A stretch of DNA of 14,903 bases from JAEHDI01 sp035455185 (GCA_035455185.1 DATIFQ010000381.1:1-14903), one strand, 5' to 3'; counted from the stretch's first letter, positions 6,351 through 13,611 are shown. The notes: a model not told the origin generated them from the letters alone. Made by a program: numbers and translations.

Positions 6351-6881
6351 ATGAACGATCGCGAGCAGTACGAACCGGGTCCGGCCCGCGGGGCGCAGAT
6401 ACGAAAGGACGGAGAGAAGTGGACGCTCATTCTCGTCAGAGACCTGCGCCACCCGCCGGAAAAAGTCTGGCAGGCGCTAACCGACCCGGCGCATCTGCGC
6501 GAGTGGGCGCCCTTTGAAGCCGATGGGAGCCTGGGTTCGGTTGGAACCACGGTGAAGCTCACCTGGGTGGGAGCGCCCACGCCGCAGGAAACAATAGTGA
6601 CGCGAGCCGACGCTCCCAAGGTGCTTGAGTACAACGACCTCCGGTGGCAACTCGAAGCCTTCGGTGGCGGCACGCGCCTCACGCTCTGGCACAGCATCGA
6701 TCGCCGCTTCATCTCGTGGGGCGCCGCGGGCTGGCACATCTGCTTCGACGTCCTTGAGCGCCTCCTCGCGGGTGAGCCGATTGGACGCATCGTCGGCGCC
6801 GAAGCCATGAACTTCGGCGGCTGGCAGCGGCTGAACGCGGAGTACGCCAAGCAGTTCGGCGTTGAGACCCCCGGTTGGTAG
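6351..6881 (+). CDS. SRPBCC / AHSA1-family protein
   Basis: A 176-residue START-like protein related to the Activator of Hsp90 ATPase homologue 1 family. Typical elements are LILVRDLRHPPEKVWQALTDPAHLREWAPF (about 26-55), the strand pattern around GTTVKLTWVG, and the C-terminal helix GGWQRLNAEYAKQFG. The fold has a hydrophobic ligand pocket; the ligand is unknown. The family is commonly encoded directly after an ArsR regulator. AAGGAG at 6338-6343 lies seven bases before the ATG, and the ATG follows the arsR stop codon with no gap, which implies tight co-transcription and probable translational coupling. Confidence 0.92.
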   Translation: MNDREQYEPGPARGAQIRKDGEKWTLILVRDLRHPPEKVWQALTDPAHLREWAPFEADGSLGSVGTTVKLTWVGAPTPQETIVTRADAPKVLEYNDLRWQLEAFGGGTRLTLWHSIDRRFISWGAAGWHICFDVLERLLAGEPIGRIVGAEAMNFGGWQRLNAEYAKQFGVETPGW

Positions 6882-6922
6882 CCCAACGCCCCGAAGCGTT
6901 GAAGCGTAGGAGGAAGAACCCC

Positions 6923-7345
6923 ATGGAATCGACCCTGCAGAAGCCGGCCCTCGTTGCCGCCAGGACCGCCTCCAAAGCCACGACCATCGTCTATTGGATC
7001 GTCACCGCGCTCTTCTGCCTGCAGATGAGCTTCACCGCCTACGCGCAACTGCGCCTGCCGCAGGTGGCGGAGGCGTTCATCCACCTCGGCTTCCCCGCCT
7101 ACTTCCGGGTGGAGCTCTCGTGCGCCAAGCTCCTCGGCGTGGTGCTGATGCTTGCGCCGGTGCCGCCGCGGCTCAAGGAGTGGGCCTACGCCGGCTTCGC
7201 CATCGACCTCGCCTCGGCGGTCATAGCCCACCTCTCGGTGGGCGACGGCCCGGAGGCGTGGGGCTGGGCGGCGGCCACCGGCGTGCTCTGGGGGCTCTCG
7301 TACTTCCTCTGGCGCCGCCTGCAGGCCGCGCCGGCGAGCGCCTGA
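6923..7345 (+). CDS. DoxX-like integral membrane protein
   Basis: A 140-residue protein with four predicted membrane segments at about 21-41, 62-81, 86-105 and 111-131, as expected for the DoxX-like (DoxX_2) family. Characteristic parts are TAYAQLRL after helix 1, HLGFPAYFRVELSCAKLLG, and the ending WGLSYFLWRRL. The biochemical role of the family is unclear. The frame is open further upstream, but AGGAGG at 6908-6913, nine bases away, selects the ATG at 6923. It is the third gene of the arsR operon, 41 bases after the SRPBCC stop. The third-codon-position GC content is extreme, which produces long shadow frames on both strands. Confidence 0.92.
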   Translation: MESTLQKPALVAARTASKATTIVYWIVTALFCLQMSFTAYAQLRLPQVAEAFIHLGFPAYFRVELSCAKLLGVVLMLAPVPPRLKEWAYAGFAIDLASAVIAHLSVGDGPEAWGWAAATGVLWGLSYFLWRRLQAAPASA

Positions 7346-7395
7346 CCGCGCAGCGTCGGCGGTTTAGTATGGGTCTATCCGTTGGAGTGAACACA

Positions 7396-7923
7396 ATGGC
7401 CGGTAAGACGTCTAAGAAGTCGGCGAATGTCGCAAAAAAGGCCGCCGCCAGGCGGGTCGCTGCGAAGGCGGCCGAACCACGCAAGACGGCGCCGAAGTCG
7501 CAGTTTCGCAGGGTCGCAAAGCCGGTTCTCCTCGCAGGCGGCAACCCTCAGATCGCGAAGGCCGACGGCGACACCCCAGTGCAGGCCTACATCGCGGCCA
7601 TGCCGGGCTGGAAACGCGACGTCGGGCGCCGCCTCGACGCGCTCATCGTGCGCACCATCCCCGGCGTGCGCAAGGCGGTCAGATGGAACTCGCCGTTTTA
7701 CGGAATCGAAGGCCAGGGCTGGTTCCTCGACTTCCATTGCTTCACGAACTACGTCAAGGTGGCTTTCTTCCGCGGCATGTCTCTGCGTCCTGTCCCCCCC
7801 GGCGAGTCCAAGCAAAAGGAAGTGCGCTACCTCGACATCCACGAGGACGACGAGCTTGACGAAGCTCAATTCGCCGCTTGGGTGGAGCAAGCCAGCAAAT
7901 TGCCCGGCTGGGGCAAGAGCTGA
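7396..7923 (+). CDS. DUF1801 (YdhG-like) domain protein with basic N-terminal tail
   Basis: A 175-residue protein. Residues about 58-170 form a DUF1801 domain, a YdhG/frataxin-like fold of unknown function: YIAAMPGWKRDVGRRLDALI, then VRKAVRWNSPFYGIEGQGWF, then YVKVAFFRG and YLDIHEDDELDEAQFAAWV. The first 45 residues are a Lys/Ala/Arg-rich tail of the kind seen on nucleic-acid-binding proteins. The ATG at 7396 has GGAG at 7384-7387, eight bases upstream; an ATG at 7369 in the same frame is possible but lacks a good site. DUF1801 genes often accompany ArsR, SRPBCC and DoxX genes, consistent with its place as fourth gene of the operon. Confidence 0.9.
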   Translation: MAGKTSKKSANVAKKAAARRVAAKAAEPRKTAPKSQFRRVAKPVLLAGGNPQIAKADGDTPVQAYIAAMPGWKRDVGRRLDALIVRTIPGVRKAVRWNSPFYGIEGQGWFLDFHCFTNYVKVAFFRGMSLRPVPPGESKQKEVRYLDIHEDDELDEAQFAAWVEQASKLPGWGKS

Positions 7924-7936
7924 GTTGGAACTGTAC

Positions 7937-8365
7937 ATGAAAAGGCCCGTCCCGGTGGAATCAGCCTCCACATTAATCGATGGGAAGATCAAGGAACTTG
8001 GGGACTGGCGCGGGAAGATGCTGGCGAAAGTGCGCGAAATCATTCACGAGGCAGACCCCGAGATCGTCGAAGAGTGGAAGTGGATTGGGACTCCCGTCTG
8101 GTCCCACGGCGGCATCGTCTGCACGGGAGAGACGTACAAGAACGTCGTCAAGATGACCTTTCCCAAGGGAGCTGCGTTGGAGGACCCGTCAGGTCTGTTC
8201 AACTCCAGCCTCGGCGGGAATGTCAGGCGCGCCTTCGACATCCACGAAGGCGACAAAGTCGATGAGGCGGCCTTGAAGGATCTCATCCGCGCTGCAGTGG
8301 CGCTCAATCTCAAGGGCAAAGGCAAGCCGAAGCCCCGGCGAGCGAGCAGCAAGCGGTCCGGCTAG
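7937..8365 (+). CDS. Second DUF1801 domain protein
   Basis: A 142-residue protein and distant paralogue of its upstream neighbour. Shared features are the N-terminal helix (WRGKMLAKVREIIHEADPEI), the WKWIGTPVWSHGGIVC core, KNVVKMTFPKGAAL, and the C-terminal FDIHEGDKVDEAALKDLI. It ends in a basic tail rich in Lys, Arg and Ser, whereas the upstream copy has its basic tail at the N-terminus. The ATG at 7937 lies 13 bases after the previous stop and has no strong ribosome binding site, so translation may depend on coupling. It is probably the last gene of the arsR operon. Function unknown. Confidence 0.9.
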   Translation: MKRPVPVESASTLIDGKIKELGDWRGKMLAKVREIIHEADPEIVEEWKWIGTPVWSHGGIVCTGETYKNVVKMTFPKGAALEDPSGLFNSSLGGNVRRAFDIHEGDKVDEAALKDLIRAAVALNLKGKGKPKPRRASSKRSG

Positions 8366-8434
8366 CTTCATCAGAATCTGGCGAAGCTCGACGAAGGCAA
8401 AGGGCCGCGCTTCGCAGGCGTCTGTGTGATGTCT

Positions 8435-8464
8435 TGAAAATTGGTGTCTGTCCCAGGTTTTGCC
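8435..8464. repeat. Right half of a palindromic REP-like element
   Basis: The sequence TTGAAAATTGGTG followed by TCTGTCCCAGGTTTTGC matches the right arm of the elements at 5624-5689 and 13477-13539, but the left arm is missing. It starts 70 bases after the last gene of the arsR operon. Confidence 0.65.
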
Positions 8465-8469
8465 CAGTG

Positions 8470-8490
8470 GCACAGGCCTTCAGCCTGTGC
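8470..8490. repeat. Short perfect hairpin GCACAGGC / GCCTGTGC
   Basis: Perfect 8-bp arms at 8470-8477 and 8483-8490 enclose a five-base loop. It follows the half palindrome directly and lies just before the restriction-modification fragment. Similar hairpins read as dispersed intergenic repeats in acidobacterial genomes, as I recall; there is no T-run. Confidence 0.6.
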
Positions 8491-8525
8491 GAGGAGTTTC
8501 CCGCGTACGGGGCCACACCGTCCGC

Positions 8526-8696
8526 CCGGATGGTACCCTTCGCGACGCCAACAGCATCCCCCGCGGCCACTGGGAGGCCAAGGATTCCCGCGACTACCTC
8601 GCTCGCGAGATTGAGCGCAAGATCCGCCGCGGTTACCCGCTCACCAACACCATCTTCGAAGACACCGTCAGTGCCGTCCTCTACCAGAACCGCGAC
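8526..8696 (+). pseudogene. N-terminal nuclease-domain fragment of a type ISP-like restriction-modification protein
   Basis: About 57 codons in one frame read PDGTLRDANSIPRGHWEAKD, then AREIERKIRRGYPLTNTIFEDT and AVLYQNRD. This closely resembles the N-terminal part of large restriction-methyltransferase polypeptides. The PD and EAK residues form the PD-(D/E)xK nuclease signature, with 14 residues between the Asp and the Glu. Upstream the frame runs into the hairpin repeat, and downstream similarity ends and a stop follows at 8783. No start codon with a ribosome binding site is present, so it is a remnant. The C-terminal end of the same kind of protein is at 5691-5828. Confidence 0.6.
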
Positions 8697-8783
8697 CGCC
8701 GCCTCCTCGGCCAGGTCATCCGCGTCAGCCTCGACACCGTCCGCCCCGTCCGCTCCCTCCCCGTTGCGTTTAGTTCTGCCTGA

Positions 8784-9009
8784 CGGCACGACTCGGGATC
8801 ATCGTCATGAACGGCATGGAATGTCGAAAAGGGCGAATGCCCCGGAAGCACAGGGCCAACCTCAGAGCGCGACGGGCTTTATCTTAGGCGCTGCCCATCC
8901 ACCGGGAAAAGTGTAGAAAACAAGCTGCATTCCCATGCCGGGAGATGGGGAATCCGCTGCGAGCCGGCTAGAGGATGCCACATCAACGGGATGGCGACTT
9001 TGCGGCCAA
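8784..9009. other. Intergenic stretch with no recognised gene
   Basis: This is part of a 680-base gap between the second DUF1801 gene and the haemoglobin gene. Apart from the half palindrome, the hairpin and the nuclease-domain fragment listed separately, I see no convincing coding sequence, RNA gene or terminator here. Confidence 0.5.
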
Positions 9010-9038
9010 TGGACTGTGGGCACATCGGCGCGCATAAT
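9010..9038 (+). promoter_or_regulatory. Predicted promoter of the truncated haemoglobin gene
   Basis: A -35 like TGGACT (9010-9015, 4 of 6 consensus) and a -10 like CATAAT (9033-9038, 5 of 6) are 17 bases apart. The transcription start would fall at about 9045-9046, on the ATG itself. No Shine-Dalgarno sequence precedes that ATG. Confidence 0.5.
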
Positions 9039-9045
9039 CGACCGT

Positions 9046-9462
9046 ATGGACCTTCGCAGCGACGCGTCAGAACTCTCGTTGTACAAGCGGCTCGGCGGGT
9101 ATGAGGTGATTGCGGCAATTGTCGATGACCTTTTTGCCCTACTCCGGGCAGATGCTCGGTTCGGCCGCTTCGGCACGGGTCGCGGCATCGATTCACGTAA
9201 GCGGGCGCAACAGTTGACCGTGGACCTGATTTGCTCGTTGTCAGGCGGACCGTGCTACTACATTGGCCGCGATATGAAAACCTCACATGCCGGTTTGGGA
9301 ATTACCGAATCGGAGTGGGAAGCCAATCTCGAACTCACCAGGGCGGCGCTTAAGAAGAATGCTGTGGGTGATCGAGAGCAGGCGGAGTTCTTGTCTCTGT
9401 TTGAACGCTACAGGCACGATATTGTCGACGCTTCTGAATCGTCCGCGGCTGGCGCAGAATGA
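9046..9462 (+). CDS. Group I truncated haemoglobin (2/2 globin)
   Basis: A 138-residue protein with the bacterial-globin pattern: SLYKRLGGYEVIAAIVDDLF at the A/B helices, GGPCYYIGRDM after the E helix, and the proximal haem ligand His81 in KTSHAGLGIT. The CD1 phenylalanine is Phe42. Aligned to Mycobacterium TrHbN, the B10 position, normally the distal tyrosine that stabilises bound oxygen, is Phe30, so ligand chemistry may differ. The family binds O2 or NO in the cytosol and often detoxifies NO. The frame is open back to 8935, but the domain begins at Ser11 of the version starting at 9046, and the promoter at 9010-9038 would exclude an earlier start. It appears to be a single-gene transcript. 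Confidence 0.9.
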   Translation: MDLRSDASELSLYKRLGGYEVIAAIVDDLFALLRADARFGRFGTGRGIDSRKRAQQLTVDLICSLSGGPCYYIGRDMKTSHAGLGITESEWEANLELTRAALKKNAVGDREQAEFLSLFERYRHDIVDASESSAAGAE

Positions 9463-9734
9463 CGGCCCCTCCATCGACGGTTCGCAGCCGACCCGTAGAT
9501 GTGGATGCCGGTCATGGTCGTGCGCGGTTGACGGCCTATAACTCCAGGTTCACCTGACCTCTCGCCCATGTGGATTACGTCCGCATTGCCGGCGATACAC
9601 TCGCGGCCGAGTCCGCTGTGGGGAGGCGCGCAACGCCAGTTCACCGGGCCATTGTCGGCGTCCGCCCCAATCCCCCATACATGGTGTGGAGCGAGGGGGC
9701 GGCCATCCGGATCGAATATTCGCTTTGTTCTACC
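9463..9734. other. Intergenic region between convergent genes
   Basis: The haemoglobin gene and the HEAT-protein gene converge on these 272 bases. A plus-strand frame from 9570 is open, but it lacks a ribosome binding site and becomes the antisense of the HEAT gene. I see no terminator hairpin with a T-run and no recognisable repeat. Confidence 0.5.
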
Positions 9735-10514
9735 TTACCTGCCCAGGAACCCGCTCCTGTCCTTCGCTGCCGCTTCTCCTGTCGGCGCTGGCCATTCATT
9801 CGTGTACTCCGGTGCCGGACCCGCCGCGTTCAACACCCGCAGAGCGGCCAGCCGCACCGGCTTCGGCATCGTCGGCGCGCTCAGATCCTGGTACAGCTCG
9901 AGCCCGCGCGGGCGATTGGTGGCCATCAGGCCTTCGGCGCACAGTAGCGTCGCCCGTGCGACTACTGGGAATACCGGGATTTTCGCCCGTCCCAGGGCCG
10001 ATTGCAGTACCCTCGAAGCCTGCAGGCCGCCAATCATTCCCACCGACGCCGCCGCGGCTTGCGCCACCTCAGGGTCGCTGTGGTCGATCAGCTTCTTCAG
10101 CGCGTCTAGCGCTTTCGCGTCCTTGCGCATGCCGATGCTGTTGATCACGCCGATCTGCAATTTCCCCGTCAGCTTCGGCAACGCTGCACGGAAGGCTTCG
10201 TCTACCGAGGGGTCGGGATTCGGCTCCATGCCGAACCGCGCGTAGCAGGCGAGTTGCGGATGATTGAGCAACGCGGCCATCGGCCCGATGGCCTCTTTGC
10301 CGCCCACGATCGAGAGTTTCTTGCACGCAATCGCCTTCTGAAACACGGTCGAGTCCGGGTCCTTCAGGATCGCCACCAGCTTCGGCGCGTTCATTGCCCA
10401 GATCGGCAGCGCGTCGAACTCCGGCGGAACCGCGGGACGCGGCTTTGGGGGCGCGGGCGGCTGTGCCGTCGGGGCCTGGGGGGTCTGGGTCTGCCCGGTC
10501 GTCTGTTGTGCCAT
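9735..10514 (-). CDS. HEAT-repeat protein with Pro/Gln-rich N-terminus
   Basis: A 259-residue protein. Residues 1-33 are low-complexity (Gln, Thr, Pro, Ala), and the rest is helical repeats of HEAT type, clearest at LVAILKDPDSTVFQKAIACKKL (46-67), EAIGPMAALLNHPQLACYAR (74-93) and ALDALKKLIDHSDPEVAQAAAASV (135-158). HEAT repeats are protein-interaction scaffolds; no catalytic motif is visible. There is no signal peptide. AAGGAG on the minus strand (10524-10529) lies nine bases before the ATG. It follows the Gfo/Idh gene by 24 bases on the same strand, so the two form an operon. Such HEAT proteins are often encoded next to sugar-type dehydrogenases in Acidobacteriota, Planctomycetota and Verrucomicrobiota, which suggests a shared, unknown pathway. 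Confidence 0.88.
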   Translation of the reverse strand: MAQQTTGQTQTPQAPTAQPPAPPKPRPAVPPEFDALPIWAMNAPKLVAILKDPDSTVFQKAIACKKLSIVGGKEAIGPMAALLNHPQLACYARFGMEPNPDPSVDEAFRAALPKLTGKLQIGVINSIGMRKDAKALDALKKLIDHSDPEVAQAAAASVGMIGGLQASRVLQSALGRAKIPVFPVVARATLLCAEGLMATNRPRGLELYQDLSAPTMPKPVRLAALRVLNAAGPAPEYTNEWPAPTGEAAAKDRSGFLGR

Positions 10515-10538
10515 TGCGATGATCTCCTTTCCGCGTTC

Positions 10539-11903
10539 CTACATGCTCGTCGCCAGGGCTTCCGCCCGCCAGGGTTCCCGGTAGGCGCGGCCGCGCATGC
10601 GGTTGGCCTGCTCGTCGTTGATGAACGTCCGTTTCACCGGGTCCCACTCGACTCTCCGGTTCAGCTGCGCCGCAATCCACGCCGCGTGAGATGCCACGTG
10701 CGTGTGGCACGTCACTTCGGCATTCGCACGCGGAGGAGTGCGCGACCGGATGCTGTTGACGAACTCGCGGAGGTGCTCGGCCGTCGGGTCATAAGCTGTG
10801 CCCTGCTTGTTCGGCACCAGCGGCTTCAGGTTGTCCGACACCTCAATCCGCCCGCTGTCCCCGACTTCGACCCAGCCCTCCGTTCCTTCAAACAGGTTGC
10901 TGCACGATCCTAGCAGCCGCCAACTGTGGTTCCGTAGGATCAGTTGCACGCCGTTGGCGTACCGGCACCGGATCGTGTACCGCTCGATCAGGCCGTCGCC
11001 GCGGAAGTTTGGTCCTTCCGGAATGTACTCGACCGGCTCGGTGTGCTCCATGTCGGCTGCCCACTGCGCCATCGCCACCGTGTGCGACGCCCATTCGAGA
11101 AGTCCCGCATGGAAATCCCAGAACTCGCCGCGGCCTTGATCCTTGTAGCTCGAGTTGTACGGCCGCCACAGGCAGGGCCCCAGCCACTTATCCCAGTCGA
11201 ATACAAGCGGATCCGGCTCCGGACTCTCTTCGGCCCACCAGCTGTGCCCGCCGGCGTCCACCGTACCAAGTCCGATGGCCGTGTCCGCGTGTACCGCGGT
11301 CAGCCGCCCCAGCTTGCCGCTCCGGGCCAGCCCCACCGCGAACTCGAACGCGTATTGGTTCTTCCTCTGTGCCCCTGACTGGTAGACCACGCCGTACCGC
11401 CTCACGTTGTCCGCCATCGCGTAGGCTTCGTTGATCGACATGGCGCCGGGCTTTTCGATGTACATGTCCTTGCCCGACTGCGCCGCCCACATCGCCATCA
11501 ACCCGTGCCACCGGTCGCTGGTCGCGATCAGCAACGCGTCGATGTCCGGGCGCGCCAGGATCTCCGCCGGGTCGCGGTACATTTTGCAGTCGTTGTTCTG
11601 GTAGTACCCGTCGACCGTGCTCTTCACCATCTCGCGCGCGTCCTCGCGAACGTCGGCGATTCCAACGAACTTCACTCTGTTATCGCCCAGCAGCATCCGG
11701 AGGTCCGCCATCCCGCGCCCGCGAATACCGATACCGCCGAAGACAATCTGGTCGACTGCTCTGTAATTGCCCACTACTACCGGCCCGAATTGGCCAGGCC
11801 CGGGTGTGGCGATTTGCGCCGCGGCCGGTGCCGATGCCGCTGCCGCCGTCGCCAGCGCCTTTCCGAATCCCCGGCGCGTGACCTTTCCTTGCTTCTCCGC
11901 CAT
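10539..11903 (-). CDS. Gfo/Idh/MocA-family oxidoreductase with Tat signal peptide
   Basis: A 454-residue protein. A twin-arginine signal (TRRGFGKAL, Arg10-Arg11, followed by an Ala-rich stretch to about 30) implies folded export to the periplasm with its NAD(P) cofactor. The Rossmann fold starts at VFGGIGIRGRGM (54-65), followed by DIDALLIAT-type strands and the family signature EKP (150-152) containing the conserved lysine. The C-terminal domain has WDFHAGLLEWASHTV (262-276) with the usual active-site histidine region. The family oxidises or reduces sugars and related polyols; the substrate is not predictable. GAGGGAG precedes the ATG. It is the first gene of a two-gene operon with the HEAT protein and is divergent from the serine hydrolase. 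Confidence 0.94.
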   Translation of the reverse strand: MAEKQGKVTRRGFGKALATAAAASAPAAAQIATPGPGQFGPVVVGNYRAVDQIVFGGIGIRGRGMADLRMLLGDNRVKFVGIADVREDAREMVKSTVDGYYQNNDCKMYRDPAEILARPDIDALLIATSDRWHGLMAMWAAQSGKDMYIEKPGAMSINEAYAMADNVRRYGVVYQSGAQRKNQYAFEFAVGLARSGKLGRLTAVHADTAIGLGTVDAGGHSWWAEESPEPDPLVFDWDKWLGPCLWRPYNSSYKDQGRGEFWDFHAGLLEWASHTVAMAQWAADMEHTEPVEYIPEGPNFRGDGLIERYTIRCRYANGVQLILRNHSWRLLGSCSNLFEGTEGWVEVGDSGRIEVSDNLKPLVPNKQGTAYDPTAEHLREFVNSIRSRTPPRANAEVTCHTHVASHAAWIAAQLNRRVEWDPVKRTFINDEQANRMRGRAYREPWRAEALATSM

Positions 11904-11959
11904 TGCTCTTTCTCCCTCGTTATGGTCAAGCTATGCCACAGTACATTAGCTGAACAAAC

Positions 11960-11971
11960 CTCCCGCGGGAG
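11960..11971. promoter_or_regulatory. 12-bp perfect palindrome in a divergent intergenic region
   Basis: CTCCCGCGGGAG is a perfect palindrome in the 223-base gap between the Gfo/Idh gene and the serine hydrolase. It lies 57 bases upstream of the Gfo/Idh start, a plausible place for a regulator to bind. No regulator is encoded beside it. Confidence 0.3.
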
Positions 11972-12126
11972 CGCAACTCCGCCGATCGTGCGAGGTCAGG
12001 TCTTGACCACCCGGAGCACGAGTTCGCCCGCTCGGCGTGGGCGCCCCCGTGGCCCACAGCGGCGGTGGCGTACTGTTGCAGCGGACCAATCTTGGATCGG
12101 ATGGGCTCTTGTGACAAAGTGGAGCC

Positions 12127-13443
12127 ATGATTCCCAAATGCCTGCTTTCGACTGCTCCCGGCCGCGCCGCGCTTCGGTGCGCGCCGATTCTGCCGTTTGT
12201 TCTTTTCCCGCTCGCGGCCGCGCCGCTGCCGGCGGCGAAACCGGAGGACGTCGGGATGTCCGCGGAACGGCTGCAGCGCATTCACGAGGCGATCATGCGG
12301 CGCGTGGCGGCGCAGGACATACCCGGAGCCGTGACCGTGGTTGCGCGGAGGGGGCGTCTGGTCCATTTCGAGGCACACGGGTTGATGGATGTTGACGCGA
12401 AAAAGCCGATGACCAAGGACGCGCTGTTCCGCCTGGCGTCGACGACGAAGCCGGTGACGGCGGCCGCGATCTTGATCCTGATGGAAGAAGGCAAGCTGAA
12501 GCTGACCGACCCGGTTTCGAAATACATCCCGGAATTCAAGAACTCCAAAGTTGCGATGGAATGGGTACCCGTCCCGGTGCCCATGACGGAAGGCGGGCCG
12601 GAAGCCGGGGAGCGATACTACACTGTTCCGGCGCTTCACGACATCACCATCGTCGATCTGCTGACGCACACCTCCGGACTCGCTACGAACGGCGGAATCA
12701 CGGCGCCGGATTTCCGGAAGCTGCAGCAAGCCCGCACGCCGGCCGAAACGCTGGCGGATTTCATTCCCCGGCTGGGAGCATTGCCCCTGGATTGCCAGCC
12801 CGGCGCCCAGTGGCGGTACAGCGCATACGCGGGCTTCGACACGCTGGCCCGGATCGTCGAGATCGCCTCGGGATCCAGGTTCGACCGCTTCCTCCGGCAG
12901 CGCATCTTCGAGCCGCTCGGAATGGAGAATACGTGGTTCCAAGTTCCGGAGAAGGAGAAGCCGCGGCTCGTCACGGTGTACCGCAAGACCCCGAGTGGAT
13001 TGGAGAGATCGCCCGAGCGGCCCGGAGACGTGCCGGCCGCCTATTTTGGCGGCGCATCCGGCCTCACGTCAACCGCCGAAGACTACCTGCAATTCGCGCA
13101 GATGCTCTGCAACGGCGGGCGACTGAACGGAAAGCGCATTCTCAGTCCGTGGACGGTCGACCTGATGCTGAGCAACCACGTCGGCAAGCTTTTCGAGGGC
13201 GGCGTGCACGGGCGCCCGCCGAAGGGCGTCGGGTTCGGCCTCGGGGGCGAGGTGGTGGTAAATGCCGTGGACGCGCGGCTGCGAAAGCCGGACGGCAGTT
13301 ACGGCTGGTCCGGCGCGTTCGGCACGTACTGGTGGGTGAACCGGAAAGAACAGATGGCGGTGGTGCTCTTTGTGCAAGGGCCGGCGGGGCGGTCGCTCGA
13401 GTACGACTTCGACAACGCCGTGTCCCAGGCCGTAATCGAATAG
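12127..13443 (+). CDS. Secreted serine hydrolase, class C beta-lactamase fold
   Basis: A 438-residue protein of the beta-lactamase/EstB/penicillin-binding-protein group (PF00144 type). A signal peptide is likely (hydrophobic 19-36, ending near LPAA). The nucleophile motif is Ser105-Thr-Thr-Lys108 in FRLASTTKPVTA. LLTHTSGL (178-185) is a conserved family landmark, and the second catalytic element is Tyr231 in WRYSAYAGFDTL. In classical class C enzymes Tyr-x-Asn stands here; this protein has Tyr-Ser-Ala, and the third motif (His or Lys-Thr-Gly) is Trp-Ser-Gly (394-396). Both suggest an esterase or peptidase rather than an antibiotic-degrading lactamase. The start is the first possible one, since an in-frame TGA lies just upstream; GGAG is only two bases from the ATG, so initiation may be weak. 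Confidence 0.92.
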   Translation: MIPKCLLSTAPGRAALRCAPILPFVLFPLAAAPLPAAKPEDVGMSAERLQRIHEAIMRRVAAQDIPGAVTVVARRGRLVHFEAHGLMDVDAKKPMTKDALFRLASTTKPVTAAAILILMEEGKLKLTDPVSKYIPEFKNSKVAMEWVPVPVPMTEGGPEAGERYYTVPALHDITIVDLLTHTSGLATNGGITAPDFRKLQQARTPAETLADFIPRLGALPLDCQPGAQWRYSAYAGFDTLARIVEIASGSRFDRFLRQRIFEPLGMENTWFQVPEKEKPRLVTVYRKTPSGLERSPERPGDVPAAYFGGASGLTSTAEDYLQFAQMLCNGGRLNGKRILSPWTVDLMLSNHVGKLFEGGVHGRPPKGVGFGLGGEVVVNAVDARLRKPDGSYGWSGAFGTYWWVNRKEQMAVVLFVQGPAGRSLEYDFDNAVSQAVIE

Positions 13444-13476
13444 TGCCGGGCCGACACTTCGTAGGGCCGCTCCTCT

Positions 13477-13539
13477 GGAAAAACGGACTGGCTCCAATTT
13501 CGTGGTGTTTGCGAAATTGGTGCCTGTCCCCGCTTTTCC
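13477..13539. repeat. Palindromic REP-like element, full copy
   Basis: Outer arms GGAAAAACGGAC (13477-13488) and GTCCCCGCTTTTCC (13526-13539) pair imperfectly. The inner arms CCAATTTCG and CGAAATTGG pair perfectly, with the same bulge pattern as 5624-5689. It begins 33 bases after the serine hydrolase stop, so it may also form the 3' end of that transcript. Confidence 0.78.
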
Positions 13540-13595
13540 GCCTGTCCTTGCGCCAGCGCCTCGCGTGCGCGGTCAGAAACCTGCCCCCATGTTCG
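13528..13595. repeat. 68-bp direct repeat, first copy (partner 14551-14617)
   Basis: The stretch from CCCCGCTTTTCCGCC to CCATGTTCG is repeated at 14551-14617 with one substitution and one missing base. It overlaps the right arm of the palindromic element here, while the second copy is joined to the end of the large direct repeat instead. Confidence 0.8.
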
Positions 13596-13611
13596 AGGCA
13601 CTTTTGACCAG

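Noticed and set aside
6311..7231. 306-residue minus-strand frame opposite the SRPBCC and DoxX genes
   Set aside because: It spans two well-supported genes in antisense and has low-complexity composition with no recognisable domain.
6994..7395. Plus-strand frame running into the first DUF1801 gene
   Set aside because: It is the +1 shadow of the DoxX gene, rich in Arg, Ala, Gly and Pro; the DUF1801 start at 7396 has its own ribosome binding site.
9570..9947. Plus-strand frame in the gap before the HEAT gene
   Set aside because: It has no ribosome binding site and no recognisable motif, and more than half of it is antisense to the HEAT-repeat gene.
11926..12942. 338-residue minus-strand frame opposite the serine hydrolase
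   Set aside because: It is antisense to the SxxK hydrolase and is Arg/Gly-rich without a domain.
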